Positions 52,881 to 63,960 of a DNA stretch of 64,000 nucleotides are shown here, in pieces. Position numbers and translations under genes: made by a program. Under the pieces are notes generated by a model that worked only from the letters and a program-made list of their open reading frames with translations, made no database searches and was not told the DNA's origin. Source of the DNA: Amyelois transitella (taxonomy: Eukaryota; Arthropoda; Insecta; Lepidoptera; Pyralidae); assembly GCF_032362555.1 (NCBI RefSeq), contig NC_083506.1, positions 12,385,501 to 12,449,500 of the forward strand, written 5' to 3'. The first letter of the stretch is position 1; every line of letters begins with the position of its first letter.

Positions 52881-53471
52881 TTAAACGATATTCACATTGT
52901 CATCTGGCCTTGAAGAAACTGTAGTGGCCTCAAATTGGAACCTAACGTCTAACTCAGGAACATACTTTGGCACTGTCTTCACCGTTTCATCAATTACTAA
53001 ATTGCAAGTCTGAGTAGCATAATCCTCCCTTGTTTTATACGGGAATATAATTTTCAATTGTTCATCTACGTAATACCACGATGCATTAACTAAACTAGCC
53101 ACTTCAGGAATAACTCTCACTTCAAAATAAATTTCGGGTACACCATCAACATATTTTTCAGCATTGATATACAAAACACGATGCTTATGTTTCACTGTTA
53201 TTTCATCTTCCTTATAACCAGGTAGATTAACTGTTACTTTGTAATCATTTTGATTGTAGTCTTCGGTCGTTTTGTTATTGGAGTTCTCAACGCACAGTTC
53301 CTTAGTTTTCTTATCAAGGTTTATCACTTGTTTGGCTAAGTGTTCAAATGTTCTGACTCTTTGATGTTGAATGAAGCCTTGGTGATGTTGTCTATGGCAA
53401 TCGTGTCTGCTGCAGTACCAGTGAGGTACAACACCGTGTATAACACATATTAAAATTAATATTTTGTACAT
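52881..53471 (-). CDS. Secreted Hsp20-like (alpha-crystallin domain) protein 2
   Basis: Intronless, 196 residues. It has a signal peptide (MYKILILICVIHGVVP), then a His/Cys-rich stretch (CSRHDCHRQHH). A divergent alpha-crystallin domain spans about residues 75-147: YKVTVNLPGYKEDEITVK, then EVRVIPEVASL, then EQLKIIFPYK. Two N-glycosylation sequons (NKT near 66-68, NAS near 129-131) fit passage through the secretory pathway. The GYKE(D/N)EI motif is shared with the protein at 42579 and corresponds to FAPEEI/FSPDEI of the cytosolic sHSPs. The C-terminal IxI motif is not evident. The gene stands alone between repeat fields, ~1.9 kb from the third paralogue, in the opposite orientation. The function is not known to me. 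Confidence 0.85.
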   Translation of the reverse strand: MYKILILICVIHGVVPHWYCSRHDCHRQHHQGFIQHQRVRTFEHLAKQVINLDKKTKELCVENSNNKTTEDYNQNDYKVTVNLPGYKEDEITVKHKHRVLYINAEKYVDGVPEIYFEVRVIPEVASLVNASWYYVDEQLKIIFPYKTREDYATQTCNLVIDETVKTVPKYVPELDVRFQFEATTVSSRPDDNVNIV

Positions 53472-53505
53472 TTTAAACGTGTGTTCCAGACAAATTTATG
53501 ACACG

Positions 53506-53538
53506 ACTGATTGGAACGCAAGCGCAGAACTCCTTATA
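53506..53538 (-). promoter_or_regulatory. Core promoter of secreted Hsp20-like gene 2
   Basis: Minus-strand TATAAG (53538-53533) and TCAGT initiator (53510-53506) are 30 bp apart, with a ~37 nt leader to the ATG. Same arrangement as the two paralogues. Confidence 0.65.
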
Positions 53539-53989
53539 AGGTCAAACTTGTTTTTCACTGACAAGAGATAAGTAAGTATATTGAGTCAGTGCCCGTATTA
53601 TTTCGTTTGTTTATAATTAACGTCGAATCAAATGATTAATTAAAAGCTAATATTTTTGCCACGTTTGTAAATTGATTACCATTCTTGCCTCAATTTATGT
53701 TTGTTATAGCTATTAAGGAGAGGAATTGACTGTTATAAGTATGTATATGATTTAGGGAAGTTAAAAATTAAAACTTCAATGAAAATATGTGTTGACATAT
53801 CTTAAAAATCCTCAAATTTGATGAAACCATACCATAGAAATACCATTCGAAAATTAATACACCAAAACGTCACTGAAATGAGAAATATATTAGAGAATCT
53901 TGCTAGCAATTTTTACCCTTAACTATCTAAATTTTAAAACTATCCATGGCTGTTGCGTCTTTTTCAGTAATGTGTGTATGTAAAGAGAT

Positions 53990-54330
53990 GTACATACTAT
54001 CCCGCCTGTTTCCCATAGGGGTAGACAAAGACTATGGATTTCCATTTGCTACGATCTTTACAGCAAATAGACGTTTGCTTAATTTCTAACAATAAAAAAA
54101 AGAATAGGACCAATCCATCTCTTTACCTTGAATGTCGTTAATGGCGACTAAGGGATAGGCTTACTTAGTTGGGATTCCTCTTTAAGGCGATAAGCTAGCA
54201 ACCTGTCACTATTTGAATCTTAATTTTATCATAAAGCCAAACAGCAGAACGTGGCCTTTCAGTCTTTCGATGACTGTTGGCTCTGTATACCCCGCAGGGG
54301 ATATAGACGTGATTATATGTTATGTCATGT
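53990..54330. mobile_element. LINE scrap and SINE-A
   Basis: 53990-54070 resembles 15733-15800. 54093-54330 is SINE-A (+). 53540-53989 and 54331-55120 are AT-rich with no gene that I can support. Confidence 0.55.
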
Positions 54331-55184
54331 TTATCTCCAACAACTAAACAAATGACGCAACCCAAACAATGAAATTTTAATATCTCTATTTTCCAAAACA
54401 TTAGCAAAAAATCCCATTTCTTTGACAAAAGAAACGTATTTTGGAGTCTTACAAAGTAGGAAGCAATTTCGCAATGTTTCCAAAGGGGAATATAAATAAT
54501 ATCACCAAAAGACTGGATTGTCCATTGTGTCTTACAGACAAACCGCACAATAGGAAGAAACGCTTTGCTACTGTGTGGCCTATTAGGGTTTGCTAGCATT
54601 TTCTCTCTTTTATGCCGTGACTTTTTGCCCATAAAAAATTAAAATTTTCAAAAAACCATGGGACACCCATTTGGTTATTTTTGCTAAAGAGCATTCGTGT
54701 CAAATTTTGAGTCGATAAATCAAAATTTTAAATATTTTTCATACAAACTTTAACTACTTTTTTGACATTGGTTAAATTTCGAAAATTCTTTGGTGGTAAC
54801 AAAATGTTTATGTCTACAAGTTTGTAGATTCTCTGGTTTTAGTCTGAGCGTTGATGAGTACTGTCTCATCAACTCTTGTTGTTTTATATAATAGAAGATT
54901 ACTAAAATGTAACGAATCAATCATTTCACTGTGCGAGTCATACTTAGTTTGTGTTAAAATATCACAATGATTCATTGTTAATCTGTCACGCAATAGGCAT
55001 TTATGGAGGCTTTAAGAAGCTACTAGCCTTTGCAATACTAAATTTATATGCGTGAAACGAATCACATAAATTGAGCCAGTTCAGAAACACCTATTGTTTA
55101 TTCGATCCGTTTTACATAAATTTTATTTATAAAAGGGTTAATTATCATAAACGATGTTTATTTATGTCGATATTTCACACAAGT

Positions 55185-55220
55185 TATAAGTGGTTTTCTT
55201 GTATTCAATAAATCATCAGT
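55185..55220 (+). promoter_or_regulatory. Core promoter of secreted Hsp20-like gene 3
   Basis: TATAAG at 55185-55190 and TCAGT at 55216-55220, 33 bp apart, giving a ~103 nt leader. A second TATAAAAG lies at 55128 without an obvious initiator. Confidence 0.6.
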
Positions 55221-55320
55221 ATCATAGTGTTTATTTAACGTTTCGATCAAAACAAGCATCAGAATATCTGGAGAATATTATTATTTAAATTTATCAGAAT
55301 CAAAAAATACTATATCAACA

Positions 55321-55824
55321 ATGAATATATCCTTTTTAGCAACATTCTTCACTTTATCCGTAGCCGTACAAGGAAGAACTTACGGAGAATTGGGATTCGT
55401 AAAGATAGTTAAAGAAGCCGTGAAACTGCAGAGGGATTTACTTAAATTATGCTGGGATGTTCCTTACGGTACCGAAGAAGTCTATAGCCCAAACGGATAC
55501 ACTCTCAATGTACCTATAGAAGGTGAAACAAAAAACGTGGAAGTCAAAGTTATGAATCTAGTTTTGAGCGTCAGTGTGGCTAGAGGTTCGAGAATTTTAC
55601 ACGTCGTTCGTGTTCTGCCTTCAGTTGTAGATTTATACGAAGGTTATTGGGAGTTCAATGATGATAAATTGCAAGTTATTGTACCATATAAGAAAGCAAC
55701 GAAAATTGTGCCAGTAACTTGTAACGAATGTTTGAGTAGAATGGTCGTTTTGGAACAGTTCCCGATGACGCCGAAAATGAGCGCGGGTCTCGGTGACGGT
55801 GATGATGGCTCGTGTTACATTTAA
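55321..55824 (+). CDS. Secreted Hsp20-like (alpha-crystallin domain) protein 3
   Basis: Intronless, 167 residues. It has a signal peptide (MNISFLATFFTLSVAVQG), then a short basic helix. The alpha-crystallin-like domain spans about residues 58-130: YTLNVPIEGETKNVEVKV, then VVRVLPSVVDLYEGYWEF, then DDKLQVIVPYK. Next comes KIVPVTC (128-134), which matches the IVPI anchor of the cytosolic sHSPs. Five cysteines, two of them in TCNEC, suggest disulphides. The R-x-(L/I)P...W...L-x-(I/V) core is shared with the proteins at 42579 and 52881, so the three form a family. This copy keeps the C-terminal anchor but has a shortened region between the strands that correspond to the HEEKRD loop. Function unknown; a chaperone-like role outside the cytosol is inferred from the fold alone. 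Confidence 0.83.
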   Translation: MNISFLATFFTLSVAVQGRTYGELGFVKIVKEAVKLQRDLLKLCWDVPYGTEEVYSPNGYTLNVPIEGETKNVEVKVMNLVLSVSVARGSRILHVVRVLPSVVDLYEGYWEFNDDKLQVIVPYKKATKIVPVTCNECLSRMVVLEQFPMTPKMSAGLGDGDDGSCYI

Positions 55825-55877
55825 CCCGTCAGAGTTTTCAATCGACTTCTTAAAAGGTATAGGTTAAGGTACTTCTT

Positions 55878-56718
55878 ATGCCGTGTGGTTACCGGTATTA
55901 ATACAAAAAAGTATAGGACCACTCCATCTCTTTCCCATGGGTGTCGTAAAAGGTGACTAATAGGCTTACAAACTTGGGATTCTTTTTTAGGCGATGGGCT
56001 AGCGACCTGTCGCTATTTGAATCTCAATTCTATCATTAAGCCAAATAGCTGAACGTGACCGTGATTATATAATATGTATGTTTGTATGTATATTTTTAAG
56101 AATAAGTTTAAGAAAACTGTATAAAAATGATAGTTTTAATTTTAAGACACCATCGTCTTTCCTTTTATAGCATTTGTAAGTTTTATTTCTGTATTGTATA
56201 TTTACGTGTTCATTTTTGTTATAAACTCTTTTTCTATCTTCTTTTATGTCGCAAAATAATAAGAGTGAGATTATTTTCACTATTTAAACTTTGTTACTCG
56301 TCAACTTTTCAAAAGCGGCATTAAGAACAAACGCGACTAAATCAACATAAGTACATACATATAATCACGCCTTTTTCACGGAGGGGTAGGCAGAGACTAC
56401 ATCTTTTCACTTGCCACGATCCCCGCATACTTCGTTCGCTTCATTTACATTCATAACTCTCTTTATGCAAGCGCGGTTTGGGCTAATGTTGACCGCAATA
56501 TATATATATAACTAGAGGTCGCCCGCGACTTCATCCGCGTGGAATCATTCCCGCGGGGACTCCGGGATAAAAAGTTTATATGTTATTCTGGGTCTTCAGC
56601 TACCTACAAACCAAATTTCATCGTAATCGGTTCAGTAGTTTTTGCGTGAAAGAGTAACAAACATCCATAATGACATCCTGACATACTCACAAACTTTCGC
56701 ATTTATAATATTAGTATG
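55878..56718. mobile_element. SINE-A, LINE-B and Rep-G
   Basis: 55878-56092 SINE-A (+), 54 bp after the stop of the third secreted Hsp20-like gene. 56353-56490 LINE-B (-). 56511-56718 Rep-G (-). Confidence 0.6.
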
Positions 56719-56904
56719 ATAAATCAAATTTGTGCTCATTCCTTTTTTTTTTGAATATATGTCTGGTCATTTATCATGCTCAATGTAAAGGGATATCAGG
56801 CTCCGGAAGAAGGCCGAAGGAATCTTGACATGTCTTAACATGTCCCAACGAACTGAAAGATTACAATATCGAAAACAAAATAAAGTGAAGAGTGAAATGT
56901 CAAT

Positions 56905-57900
56905 GTGCCGTGTGGTTCCCGGCACCAACAGAAAAAAGAATAGGACCACTCCATCTCTCTCCCATGGATGTCGTAAAAGGCGACTAAGGTTTAGGCTTAC
57001 AAACATGGGATTCTTCTTTTAGGCGATGGGCTAGCAACCTAGCCCAAACAGCTGAACGTGGCCTATCAGTCTTTTCAAGACTCTGCCTACCTAAATGTCA
57101 ATTTATGGACCTTGGGGTCTAAAGCATGACGATAGAGGGTTGGGAGGTGTAACAGGTTACAAACTAAATAATAGAAAAAGTTTAATATAATGTACAAAAG
57201 ATGTCTAGTTACTCTACTTATTCTTAGTTGATTTATTATTAAAGTTAAAATTAAATATTGACTTTTCACGAGTATTGTTTCAATCTATCGCTCTAAGTGA
57301 ATTGGTGAGAGTTCTACAAACTAAACTTCACATTGAATATTCTTGGATCTTGAAAACTCCTTAAGAATTCTCTGATAAATTTCCTGAATATTGCCCTGTG
57401 TTACTTTACATGACAATTTCTAGAAACAATTACCACTATTTACTTCAAAATGTGGAGATAGGCTTAAAAAGTTGGGATGGTTTTTTGCCGTGTGGTTCCC
57501 GGCACCAATACAAAAAAGAATAGGACCACTCCATCTCTTTCCCATGGATTTCGTACAAGGCGACTAAGGGATAGGCTTATAAAATTGCGATCCTTTTTTT
57601 AGGCGATGGGCTAGCAACCTGTCACTATTTGGATCTGAATTCCATCATTAAGCCGAGCAGCTGAATGTGGCCATTCAGTCTTTTCGGGACTGTTGGCTCT
57701 GTCTACCCCGTAAGTGATATAGACGTGACTATATGTATGTATGTATATATGGCTTTTATAGACGATGGGTTAGCAAACTGTCACAATTTGCATCTCAATT
57801 CTATCATTTGTCCATACAGCTGAACGTTGTATTTCTATCTTTCTAAGACTGTTGGCTCTGTCTGCCCGACAAAGGATGCAGACGTGACGTATGTATGTGT
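56905..57900 (+). mobile_element. Three SINE-A copies in the same orientation
   Basis: 56905-57090, 57486-57745 (full) and 57746-57900 (diverged second half directly behind it). 57901-58890 contains no repeat or gene that I recognise, apart from a ~40 bp SINE-A scrap at 58040. Confidence 0.65.
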
Positions 57901-58891
57901 TATCGCTGTATAACATATTCACTGAATATAATATTTCATACCTTTATAGTTTTTGAGTTAATTTGTAACAGTTATTCAAAATTAACAAAAGTGTAAAGCT
58001 ATTCAGTTACTTTCATAAAGTATTATATCTAAGCTCTTATATACGTCTTTATCCGTTACGGGGTAGACAGAGTCAGCATTATAAAAATAAACTCGAAAGC
58101 TTTAATATAAAGAAACGATTCACGATCGTAAATCATTCCCTCAACACGTGTTCAATCGAGTCAGTGATCGAGTCAGTTGATGAAAAGTCGCATTATTGCG
58201 ATGAGCCTCTCAGTGATCGGATCTATATGACGACGAATCATTGGAGAGTGAAAAGTGTGTTCTTTTTGGAGCTATCGCATTGCACCCACAAGTTAATTAC
58301 AGTCCAATCAAAACATTTTGATTTTATTTAAGTTAATACATATGGAATTGGCGTTTGGTATAGGAGGAACAAAAAGTACAAAACACGACCGCCATACACA
58401 TCAATAACCATTCGAGTCGTTTCCACGGCACTGGCGCCGCAGTGGAATTCGTAGGTACTCGTAAATAACGCGATATTTCAAGTTTTCCATTTTGTAAACT
58501 GATTAGTTACACAAACAGAAAAATAAGAAGAAAAAAAAAACAAATGAATGACGGTTAACGAAACACAAATGCGTGTGTCAATAGCTGTATAATTTTTTTT
58601 AATTAAGTAAAAACAATGAATAATTGAACGAAGACTTTTATTTAAAGATATAGGAACTTTACAAAAGGGAGCGCACACAATTATACAAAGAGCAGTGTTA
58701 CCATCATACAAATATAAAAAAAAACACACGCCAAACATTGTTACCAACAAATTTAAATTTGGAATTCGTAACCAAAGCGGTGAAATTTGTGATTAAAGTG
58801 GCCAGTATCTACAAGAAAATGCCAAAGTTACATGTGATGTTTGTATTGTACACTTATGTATGGAATATTAGTATGGAAGAATAGATGTATT

Positions 58892-59155
58892 GGTGCCGTG
58901 TGGTTCCCGGTACCAATACAAAAAAGAATAGGACCACTCCATCTCTTTCCCATGGATGTCGTAAAAGGCGACTAAGAGATAGGCTTACAAACTTGGGATT
59001 CTTTTTAGGCGATGGGCTAGCAACCTGTCACTAGTTGAATCTCAATTCTATCGTTAAGCCAAATAGCTGAACGTGGCCATTCAGTCTTTTCAAGACTGTT
59101 GGCTCTGTCTACCCCGCAAGGGATATAGACGTGATCATATGTATGTATGTATGTA
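58892..59155 (+). mobile_element. SINE-A, full length, close to consensus
   Basis: Both ends intact, with ATGTATGTATGTATG tail. Useful as the reference copy for the family. Confidence 0.8.
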
Positions 59156-59334
59156 ATGTAGGCACATCGGGACCCAAGTGGAATCCATTTATGCCTAACA
59201 TTCCCGTCACGTGTCGCCTTCATGCAGATTGTCGTGAGCAAATCATTCCATATACATACGAATACTTGAAACGCCGAATTGGTATCTAGGAATGACATCT
59301 CGATCAGAAATAACATTTCTATGGTTTAACCCCC

Positions 59335-59500
59335 TACGAAAAAGAAAGTTTGTTTGTTTGTTTGTAAACTCTTTATGGCACATAAAAATAAATATAACAA
59401 AATCAGAACAGTCATTGAATATAAAAGAATATGTACAATGGCGGACTTATCTCAATCGGGATTTCTTCCAGTCAACCAAAATAAAAAGGAAAATCAAAGT
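59335..59500 (+). repeat. Lepidopteran interspersed repeat remnant
   Basis: Contains GTTTGTTTGTTTGTAAACTC, ATGTACAATGGCGGACTTAT and TCTTCCAGTCAACC, a combination that I remember from other moth genomes. Class not known. Confidence 0.4.
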
Positions 59501-59772
59501 CAAAGAGGCAGCGCAGATTAAAAGCATTGAGGATGCGTTACAATAATCAATTAATTACAAACTAATTAATGATAAACATACATAAAGTTATGCTATTTAA
59601 CACAAGTCGCGTGTCAGGCAAAGTAGTTTGATATATACGAGTGAAATTTAAATAACTACTCGTAGGTATATTTTGTAAAACTTTATATAATTAAAATAAA
59701 TAATAAACACATAGTAATAAAAAAAATAGTTAATAAGTAATTACATAAGTTAATTACCCTTTCCTTTAAGGA

Positions 59773-60083
59773 GGGTCGGTGGTCGAATTGGTAAAGTGCC
59801 CGGTAAAAATGCGTCTTGCGCATATAAAGGCAGGTTCGAATTTTTTTTTTTTTAAGTGACAAATTACACAGATTGAGTTAGCCTCGAAATAAGTTCGAGA
59901 CTTGTGTTACGAGATACACACTCAATGATACTATATTTTATAATAAATACTAAGATTGATAAACATTCAAGACCCAGACCAATCAAAGAAAGTTCGTTTC
60001 TTATCATGCCCTGACCGGGATTCGAACCCGGGACCTCCGGTATCACAGACAAGCGTATTACCGCTGCGCCACAGAGGCCGTCG
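59773..60083. mobile_element. A tRNA-like head (+) facing a SINE-T (-)
   Basis: 59773-59838 has an A-box-like TGGTCGAATTGG and B box GGTTCGAAT, different from SINE-T, and ends in poly(T). 59858-60083 is a SINE-T on the minus strand. Confidence 0.55.
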
Positions 60084-60109
60084 AATCCCACCTCGGCCAT
60101 GTATTAATG

Positions 60110-60580
60110 ATAATTTTTAATGTTATCTACATTACTTTTGAATACTAACCGATGCAACCTGAGGAAACCAATTCAGGATGTGTTACCATGATCCTAACGT
60201 TTAACGGATTCGTAATAAATAGGCATGAAGAGAATGATGGATATGCATGGATGAAGCAAAAGTAGTATGCAATGTATTGAAAGATATAGTCTCTATCCAC
60301 CTTTCCGGGAAAGAGGCGTTATTTTAAATATGTACATACAACTCACATACATATACATATAGTCACGTCTACATCCCCCGCGAGGCAGACAGACCCAAAT
60401 CTTAAGACTCCAAGGCTACGTTCAGCTATAAAGCTAAATGATGAAATTGGGAATCAAAAAGTAACGGTTTGCCCGTCGCCTGCAAAGAGAATGGCAAGTT
60501 TTTCCCTTAATCGCCTTTTACGAGACCATAGGACAAAGATATAGAGTGGTCCTTTTTTAAATTGACGGGAATCACGCGGC
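60110..60580. mobile_element. Rep-E, LINE-B and SINE-A pieces
   Basis: 60110-60190 Rep-E; 60225-60335 LINE-B (+); 60345-60580 diverged SINE-A (-). 60581-60890 unremarkable. Confidence 0.5.
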
Positions 60581-60896
60581 ATACGAGAAATAAATAAGTC
60601 TTTTTTATAAAAGTCTATAAGTCTAATTTTATAAAAGTCGAGTGCATAAATCCTCTTTTAAATACTCATATATTTTTATTAAATTTTCAGTCCAGTTACA
60701 TGCTCAGTGCGATGTACGACTGCATTTAAATAGCAAAATGTGAAGTAAAAGTTTTCAAACCTCAAAATCATCCAATTACACAATGCAGATTTTCTCCTCG
60801 AAAAATTCGAAATAATTTCAGAGTTGAAATTTTGAAATGTTCACGGTTGGAGATGTGGTTCCGTACCGCTACAATTTTTACGATAACATTTATTTT

Positions 60897-61245
60897 ATGA
60901 ATGTGAACGAAGCGAAAGAAGTGTGCAGGGAAAGTGGCAAGTGGAAAGACGTGGTCTCTGCCTACCCCTCCGGGAGAGAGGCGTGATTTATGTATGTGTT
61001 TGTACATTTGACGGCCTCTGTGGCGCAGCGGTAGTACGCTTGTCTGTGACACCGGAGGTCCCAGGTTCAAATCCCGGCCATAATGAGATAAGAACTTTTT
61101 CTGATTGGCCTGGGCCTTGGATGTTTATCTATTTAAGTACATATTTATTATAAAATATAGTATCGTTGAGTTAGAACCTCGAACTTAATTCGAGGCTAAC
61201 TCAATATGTGTAATTTGTCCTGTATATATTTATTTATTTTAAACT
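60897..61245 (+). mobile_element. LINE-B tail followed by SINE-T
   Basis: 60897-61000 LINE-B ending TTTATGTATGTG. 61010-61245 SINE-T with the head in the same orientation. 61246-61494 holds a related 'CTAGCTTGTATCC' element remnant. Confidence 0.65.
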
Positions 61246-61494
61246 AGCTTGTATCCTTCGCAGCTTCGCCCGTGTGAATTTAACACTACCTAAAAAATAA
61301 AACGACTTCGTCTGCGCAACCACGACCACTCTGACAAGAGTGTTCGACTAAGAAGAAGAAAAATAAAACAGGTTTTACGCAAACCCCACGGGAACTATAG
61401 AATTTTCCGGGATGACAAGTAGTCTATGACCTTCTCAAGACTCTTCTTTGTATACCTACCTACTTGCAAAATTTCAAGCAGTTTGGTTCAGAAG

Positions 61495-61845
61495 ATTTAT
61501 GAATGTGGATGAAGCGAAAGAAGTATGTAGAGATCTTCGCAAGTGGATAGATGTGGTCTCTGCCTACCCCGCAAGGGAAGACGTGATTATATGAATGAAC
61601 ATACATACATACATGTGGTCACGTCTATATCCCTTGTGGGGTAGACAGAGCCAACAGTCTTGAAAAGACTGATCGGCCACGTTCAGCTATTTGGCTTAAT
61701 GATAGAATTGAGATCCAAATAGTGACAGGTTGCTAGCCCATCGCCTAAAAAAAGAATCCCAAGTTTGTTAGCCTATCCCTTAGTCGCCTTTTACGACATC
61801 CATGGGAAAGAGATTGAGTGATCCTATTCTTTTTTGTTGTGAACG
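61495..61845. mobile_element. LINE-B/SINE-A hybrid tail and a full SINE-A
   Basis: 61495-61602 has a LINE-B body (GTGGATGAAGCGAAAGAAGT) but a SINE-A-type end (CTACCCCGCAAGGGAAGACG). 61603-61845 is SINE-A (-). 61846-62440 has an unclassified repeat around 62063-62200 (TTTGACCGCGATTATCTCGC). Confidence 0.6.
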
Positions 61846-62444
61846 AAACGAATGAACGTTCTTAAAAATGAACCCTAAAAATGTAGGTACAGCTGTGATA
61901 GGTCTTCCACGCCACTTCTCCGAGGAGTGTTACAAACGGATTGTGTCTCGACTAGTTTAACTTTATAGGGTTTGGTCCGAAGTAGATAGAGAATTCGTTT
62001 CTTTTTATCCTCCTTGTAAAAAAAGGTGGTTTTCAGTTTGTATATATTATGCTTGTATGTATATTTGTGTGTATGTATGTATGTTTGACCGCGATTATCT
62101 CGCGTTTCGCTCAACCGATTTAAATGCGGTTTTCAGGAATGTGTTTATTACACTTAGGAAAATATTTTTGACATTTAAACCGCCTTCAAAAAAAAGGACA
62201 ATATCGATTGGAGATGGTTTTCTTGTTACAAAAGTTATTAAATAAATAATTCATTATTTAGATCACATCCACAACTTTTACGGTTAAGTAGATTCCTATC
62301 GAAATATTTCCTTAGACCACCACTACGACAGTCCATTTAGGGCTCCATAGTAAATAAGAAGTCCTTATAGTTCAGTTTCAGCATGTCTGTCTGTCTGCGG
62401 CTTAATTCAGAGACTTTGAGTGGCACTTTAGACTAGCTCCACAA

Positions 62445-63830
62445 CATATCCCATGGACGTCGTAAATGGCGACTAAGGGACGGGCTTATAAAGTTGGGAT
62501 TCCACTTTTAGGTTAGCAACCTGTCACTATTTAAATCTCAATTTCATCGTCAAGCTATACAGCTGAAGATGGACTTCCAGTCTTTTGCCGAGATTGTGGG
62601 GCCTGTCTACCCCGTAAGGGACAACGTGTATGTAGGTATATTATTGACCTCACGAAAAACTCCAAAGTGGGAGTCCCAGGGTCTGGTATGGTGGTTCGCA
62701 AATGACCTGATTTCAAGAAAATAATTAACATTCATTATGTTATTCCAAGAATAGAATAGAATAGAGTAGATTTATTTTCAAAATTGGATACAAGGTATCA
62801 CTTATTGACGTCACATCACTTAAATCTAATTATAACTACTACCGCTTCCAAAGCGCATGTGTAGAAGAAGCGGCGGAACAAACTACACTGGAGCATTTTC
62901 ATCGGACGTCAATTTACAAATATATAGATCTCTTAAAACTAAATCGTGGACGTATGTACATTGTCTACATTAAAAAAAATGAATGAATGTAGATTAAAAT
63001 TGCCGAAGAAAGATACATACATTCATATGATCACGTCTTTATCCCTTACGGGATAGACAGAACCAACAGTCTTGAAAAGACTGATAGGCCACGTTCAGCT
63101 GTTTGGCTTAATGATAGAATTGAGATTCAAATAGTGACGGGTTGCTAGCCCATGGCCTAAAAGAAGAATCCCAAGTTTATAAGCCTATCCCTTAGTCGTC
63201 TTTTACGACATTCATGGCAACGAGATGGAGTGGTCCTATTCTTTTTTTTATTGGTGCCGTGTGGTTCCACGGCACCGAAGAAAGATTCATTTTGTTATTC
63301 CAACTCGGTGCTAGTTTGAACTCTTAACTTTGTCAGCGAAAGGACAAACATTTAAAATACTCTCAGAAGTCCGGCACGGCTGCTAATTATACGTAATTAA
63401 TGGATGTTTTAGGAAAATTAACAATTTATATACTAAAACTTAATTTTATACTACAAACGCGTTTGCTATCAAATTACTTGGTAATTTTATTTCTTTCAGT
63501 TATAAATTGGATGGCATGGATTTTGCTATCCAATTGATCGTGCCGTGTGGTTCCCGGCGGTTAGAGCTTATATTTTTTAAACTTTTCCTTATATTATAAG
63601 CTTACATTTCCTTAATATGACAAAGACTTTCTTTGAAACTTTCCACTGTATTCTTTTGCTAAAATGTTCGTTAATGCCATCCATATTCATATAATCATAT
63701 CTACCCTTGCGGGGTAGACAGAGCCGGCAGTCTTGAAAGACTGATATGATATGCCACATTCATTGGCGAAATAATGGAATTGAGATTCAAATTCAGGACG
63801 CTAGCCCGTCGCCTACGCTTTCCACGAGCC
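62445..63830. mobile_element. SINE-A and SINE-C copies at the window end
   Basis: SINE-A at 62445-62640 (+, diverged), 63015-63270 (-, full), 63539-63560 (hairpin stub) and 63690-63830 (-, shortened). SINE-C at 62751-62950 (+). Confidence 0.6.
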
Positions 63831-63960
63831 CTTCTTAACTTTTCAAAAATAACAAAAAATTAAACACTTAACACTTTGTAATAAAACAAAGTTTCACTAG
63901 CGAAGGTAAATTGTATTTGTGTAGACACTTAGGCAACAAGTTGGCGACGGTGAACGTCAG

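Noticed and set aside
54195-54632. 145-codon minus-strand frame
   Set aside because: Half of it is SINE-A sequence read antisense. The rest has no recognisable domain, promoter or relatives.
57900-58890. Possible gene in the long stretch free of repeats
   Set aside because: No frame over 90 codons, no splice-compatible exon chain and no domain resemblance; only short AT-rich frames.
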